Shown one piece after another: positions 13,301 to 14,908 of a stretch of 14,908 bases of DNA; the first letter of the stretch is position 1, and the number at the start of each line of letters is the position of its first letter. The position numbers were made by a program, and so were the translations under genes. Origin of the DNA: Bacteroidota bacterium (GTDB lineage: Bacteria; Bacteroidota; Bacteroidia; Bacteroidales; VadinHA17); contig DAOVQI010000029.1 in assembly GCA_030628785.1 (NCBI GenBank), positions 1-14,908 of the forward strand. The letters are read 5' to 3'. Under the pieces are notes generated by a model. The model worked only from the letters and a program-made list of their open reading frames with translations. It did not search any database and was not told where the DNA came from.

Positions 13301-14589
13301 TCTTCCGATTCACCCGCTCTTTCCAGCAAGTTTTGTGGTAATGTTTTTTTCGTTTTTGCTCCCAGTTTTTTGATTTGCTCAACACGGCTAATCAGGTTTC
13401 CTTTCCCTTCTGCCAACTTTGTCATGGAGCTTTTATAACTGTTTTGTGCGGAATCAAGTTTTTTTCCTATATCGACCAAATCACTTAACAAACCTTCAAA
13501 CTTATCATATAAAGCACCGCTTTGCCTTGCAATTTCCATTACATTTTTACTTTGGTATTCCTGACGCCACATGCTTTCAATCATTTTCAGGGCTGCAATG
13601 AGGTTTGTCGGACTAATGAGAAGAATCCGCTTATCATAAGCATAACTCCATAGTTCTGTATCATACTGAATGGCCAGATAATACGCCGGTTCAATCGGCA
13701 TAAACAACATCACAAAATCAAGGCTTTTAATCTGGTAAATATGCTGATAGTTTTTTCCACTAAGGTTTCGGATATGATTTCTGACCGACTGTAAATGATC
13801 TTTCAATGCCTTTTCCTGTTCGTTTTTATCTTCTTCCGAAACATACCGTTCATATGCCAGAAGTGAAACTTTTGAATCGACCACTACACTTCGATCGCCC
13901 GGATAGGCTACAATGACATCAGGCTGAACCTTTTTTCCATGATCATCGGAAAAAGACGCCTGAACAAAATATTCCCTGTCCTTTACCAGTCCCGATTTTT
14001 CTAAAATACTTTCAAGGATTACCTCTCCCCAGCTTCCACGTGCTTTTGTATCTCCCTTCAAAGCTTTCGTCAGATTACTTGCTTCCCTGCTTACCTGCTG
14101 ATTAAGTTCAGCCAATCTTTTAACTTCCTCCTTAAGCGAAAATCTTTGTTGTGCTTCCTTATCATATGTTTCCTCAACCTTTTTTTCAAAATCTCTTAAC
14201 TTCTCACTAAGCGGTTTTAATATTTCATCCAGTTTAATTTTGTTTTGTTCGGTAAACTTTTTCGATTTTTCATCGAATATTTCATTTGCCAGGTTTTTAA
14301 ATTCGATCCGGAATTTTTCATGTAATTTTTCAATTTCGTTTTTCTGATCCTGAAGTTTTTCGTTCAAATTCCGGAATTCAACATCCCGGGCAGAGACCTG
14401 CCGGTTTAAATCAATTACTTCCTTTTCCCGATCCTCTAATTCCTTTTGAGTTTTTTCAATTATTTCGGATAATCCTTTCAATCTTTCTTTCGATATATTT
14501 TGTTTGCCTTCATACCGGAACTTACTGGCAAGCCAAACAGCAACTGCACCAACAAAAATTCCGGTAATTAAGAACAAAATTTCAGTCAT
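13297..14589 (-). CDS. rmuC: DNA recombination protein RmuC
   Basis: This is a 430-residue RmuC-family protein. In E. coli, RmuC limits inversions at short inverted repeats and is thought to be a membrane-anchored nuclease. Residues 3-21 form one N-terminal membrane helix (ILFLITGIFVGAVAVWLA). Residues about 30-175 are a long charged coiled coil. The C-terminal domain holds the restriction-endonuclease-like core: GSWGEVILESILEKSGL (185-201), QPDVIVAYPG (222-231) and VVVDSKVSLLAYERY (235-249), with D224, D238 and K240 as likely active-site residues. IEPAYYLAI and LISPTNLIAALK-type segments follow, as in the family. The start at MTEILF fits the membrane anchor. Transcription ends at the shared hairpin at 13269-13300. 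A repeat tail (14629-14705) lies about 40 bases upstream and may overlap its promoter region. Confidence 0.93.
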   Translation of the reverse strand: MTEILFLITGIFVGAVAVWLASKFRYEGKQNISKERLKGLSEIIEKTQKELEDREKEVIDLNRQVSARDVEFRNLNEKLQDQKNEIEKLHEKFRIEFKNLANEIFDEKSKKFTEQNKIKLDEILKPLSEKLRDFEKKVEETYDKEAQQRFSLKEEVKRLAELNQQVSREASNLTKALKGDTKARGSWGEVILESILEKSGLVKDREYFVQASFSDDHGKKVQPDVIVAYPGDRSVVVDSKVSLLAYERYVSEEDKNEQEKALKDHLQSVRNHIRNLSGKNYQHIYQIKSLDFVMLFMPIEPAYYLAIQYDTELWSYAYDKRILLISPTNLIAALKMIESMWRQEYQSKNVMEIARQSGALYDKFEGLLSDLVDIGKKLDSAQNSYKSSMTKLAEGKGNLISRVEQIKKLGAKTKKTLPQNLLERAGESEE

Positions 14590-14628
14590 AAGTCAAAGTT
14601 TTAATTTTATTTATGATAATTAACTAAG

Positions 14629-14732
14629 AATATAGCTTCGCAAAGTAATTAAAAAGGTTAATACTATTTAAATGAAACTGCAACATTCGAATGATTGTTG
14701 AATAAGGCTGAGGCTAAGGCTAAGGCTGAGGG
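14629..14732 (-). repeat. Structured repeat, copy 3: inverted tail plus hexamer array
   Basis: On the minus strand, the 77-bp tail (14705-14629) aligns without gaps to 56-132 and 1354-1430, again with GCGAAGC near its end. Four TYAGCC hexamers precede it (14732-14706: TCAGCC, TTAGCC, TTAGCC, TCAGCC), against one in copy 1 and none in copy 2. No three-way-junction head lies directly behind the array on this strand. Between this array and the next (14733-14818) is AT-rich DNA with no ORF or recognisable signal. Confidence 0.8.
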
Positions 14733-14818
14733 AAAAAAAGAAATAAAGAAGAATTATGTTTTAATTCAAAAAATAAACACAAAGGTAAAGGAACAAGTTC
14801 AAAATGAAGACATAAAAA

Positions 14819-14898
14819 CCTTAGCCTTAGCCCTTGCCCTGTGAAATAGTGGCGGAGCCACTACTGCGGAGCAGTATTTCACAGGGTGAACCTTAGCC
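14819..14898 (+). repeat. Structured repeat head, perfect three-way junction
   Basis: CCTTAGCC units (14819-14833) lead into CCCTGTGAAAT (14837-14847), which pairs with ATTTCACAGGG (14876-14886). Inside are AGTGGC-GGA-GCCACT (14848-14862) and ACTGC-GGA-GCAGT (14863-14875), with no unpaired junction base. GTGAACC and one TTAGCC follow, after which the window ends within ten bases, so a tail may lie beyond. The outer stem differs from copies 1 and 2 by one base pair change (CCCTG for CCCCG). Confidence 0.85.
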
Positions 14899-14908
14899 TT
14901 TTATAAGA

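Noticed and set aside
14704..14732. Hexamer array as a CRISPR
   Set aside because: Units are six bases in direct tandem without spacers, and no cas gene is present.

Overview
The window looks like chromosomal DNA from a Bacteroidota (Bacteroidetes) bacterium, probably of the Bacteroidales/Marinilabiliales type. Supporting signs are a MurF-alanine racemase fusion (a known Bacteroidota arrangement), a short RsmI, glutamine-dependent NAD synthase behind an outer-membrane beta-barrel gene, few convincing Shine-Dalgarno sites, a TAnnTTTG promoter element, and AT-rich intergenic DNA with palindromic repeats. Twelve protein genes are supported. No rRNA, tRNA, CRISPR array or intact transposase is visible.

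Layout. 1-132: copy 1 of a structured repeat. 131-1179 (minus): a dimethylargininase-type hydrolase followed by a small unrecognised charged protein. 1253-1430: copy 2 of the repeat, with a nested cruciform. 1625-4027 (plus): beta-barrel protein and nadE. 4153-4854 (plus): a Crp/Fnr regulator keeping three of the four FNR cluster cysteines. 5019-5846 (plus) and 6010-7860 (minus): convergent glycosyltransferase genes, the second a GT2-GT4 fusion. 7925-11196 (minus): murF-alr and thymidine kinase. 11278-12682 (plus): an acidic conserved protein overlapping rsmI, divergent from tdk across a palindrome that presents a -7 box to both strands. 12712-12976: a REP-like hairpin, then a candidate NtrC/sigma-54 control region in front of a tiny secreted or membrane protein. 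13297-14589 (minus): rmuC, convergent with the small gene and sharing a two-way terminator. 14629-14908: an inverted repeat tail and a second repeat head.

How the genes relate. Most genes are housekeeping: cofactor synthesis (nadE), peptidoglycan precursors (murF-alr), surface glycan assembly (two glycosyltransferase genes), thymidine salvage (tdk), ribosome maturation (rsmI) and genome stability (rmuC). They are not one pathway.

The most unusual content is the repeat family. A head folds into a perfectly paired three-way junction with GAA or GGA triloops. It is followed by a variable number of TYAGCC hexamers and an ungapped 77-bp tail ending near GCGAAGC. In copy 2 a whole second three-way junction occupies the place of a triloop in copy 1. 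Two direct copies bracket the hydrolase gene pair. The second interesting point is the putative sigma-54-controlled small protein at 12977-13183.
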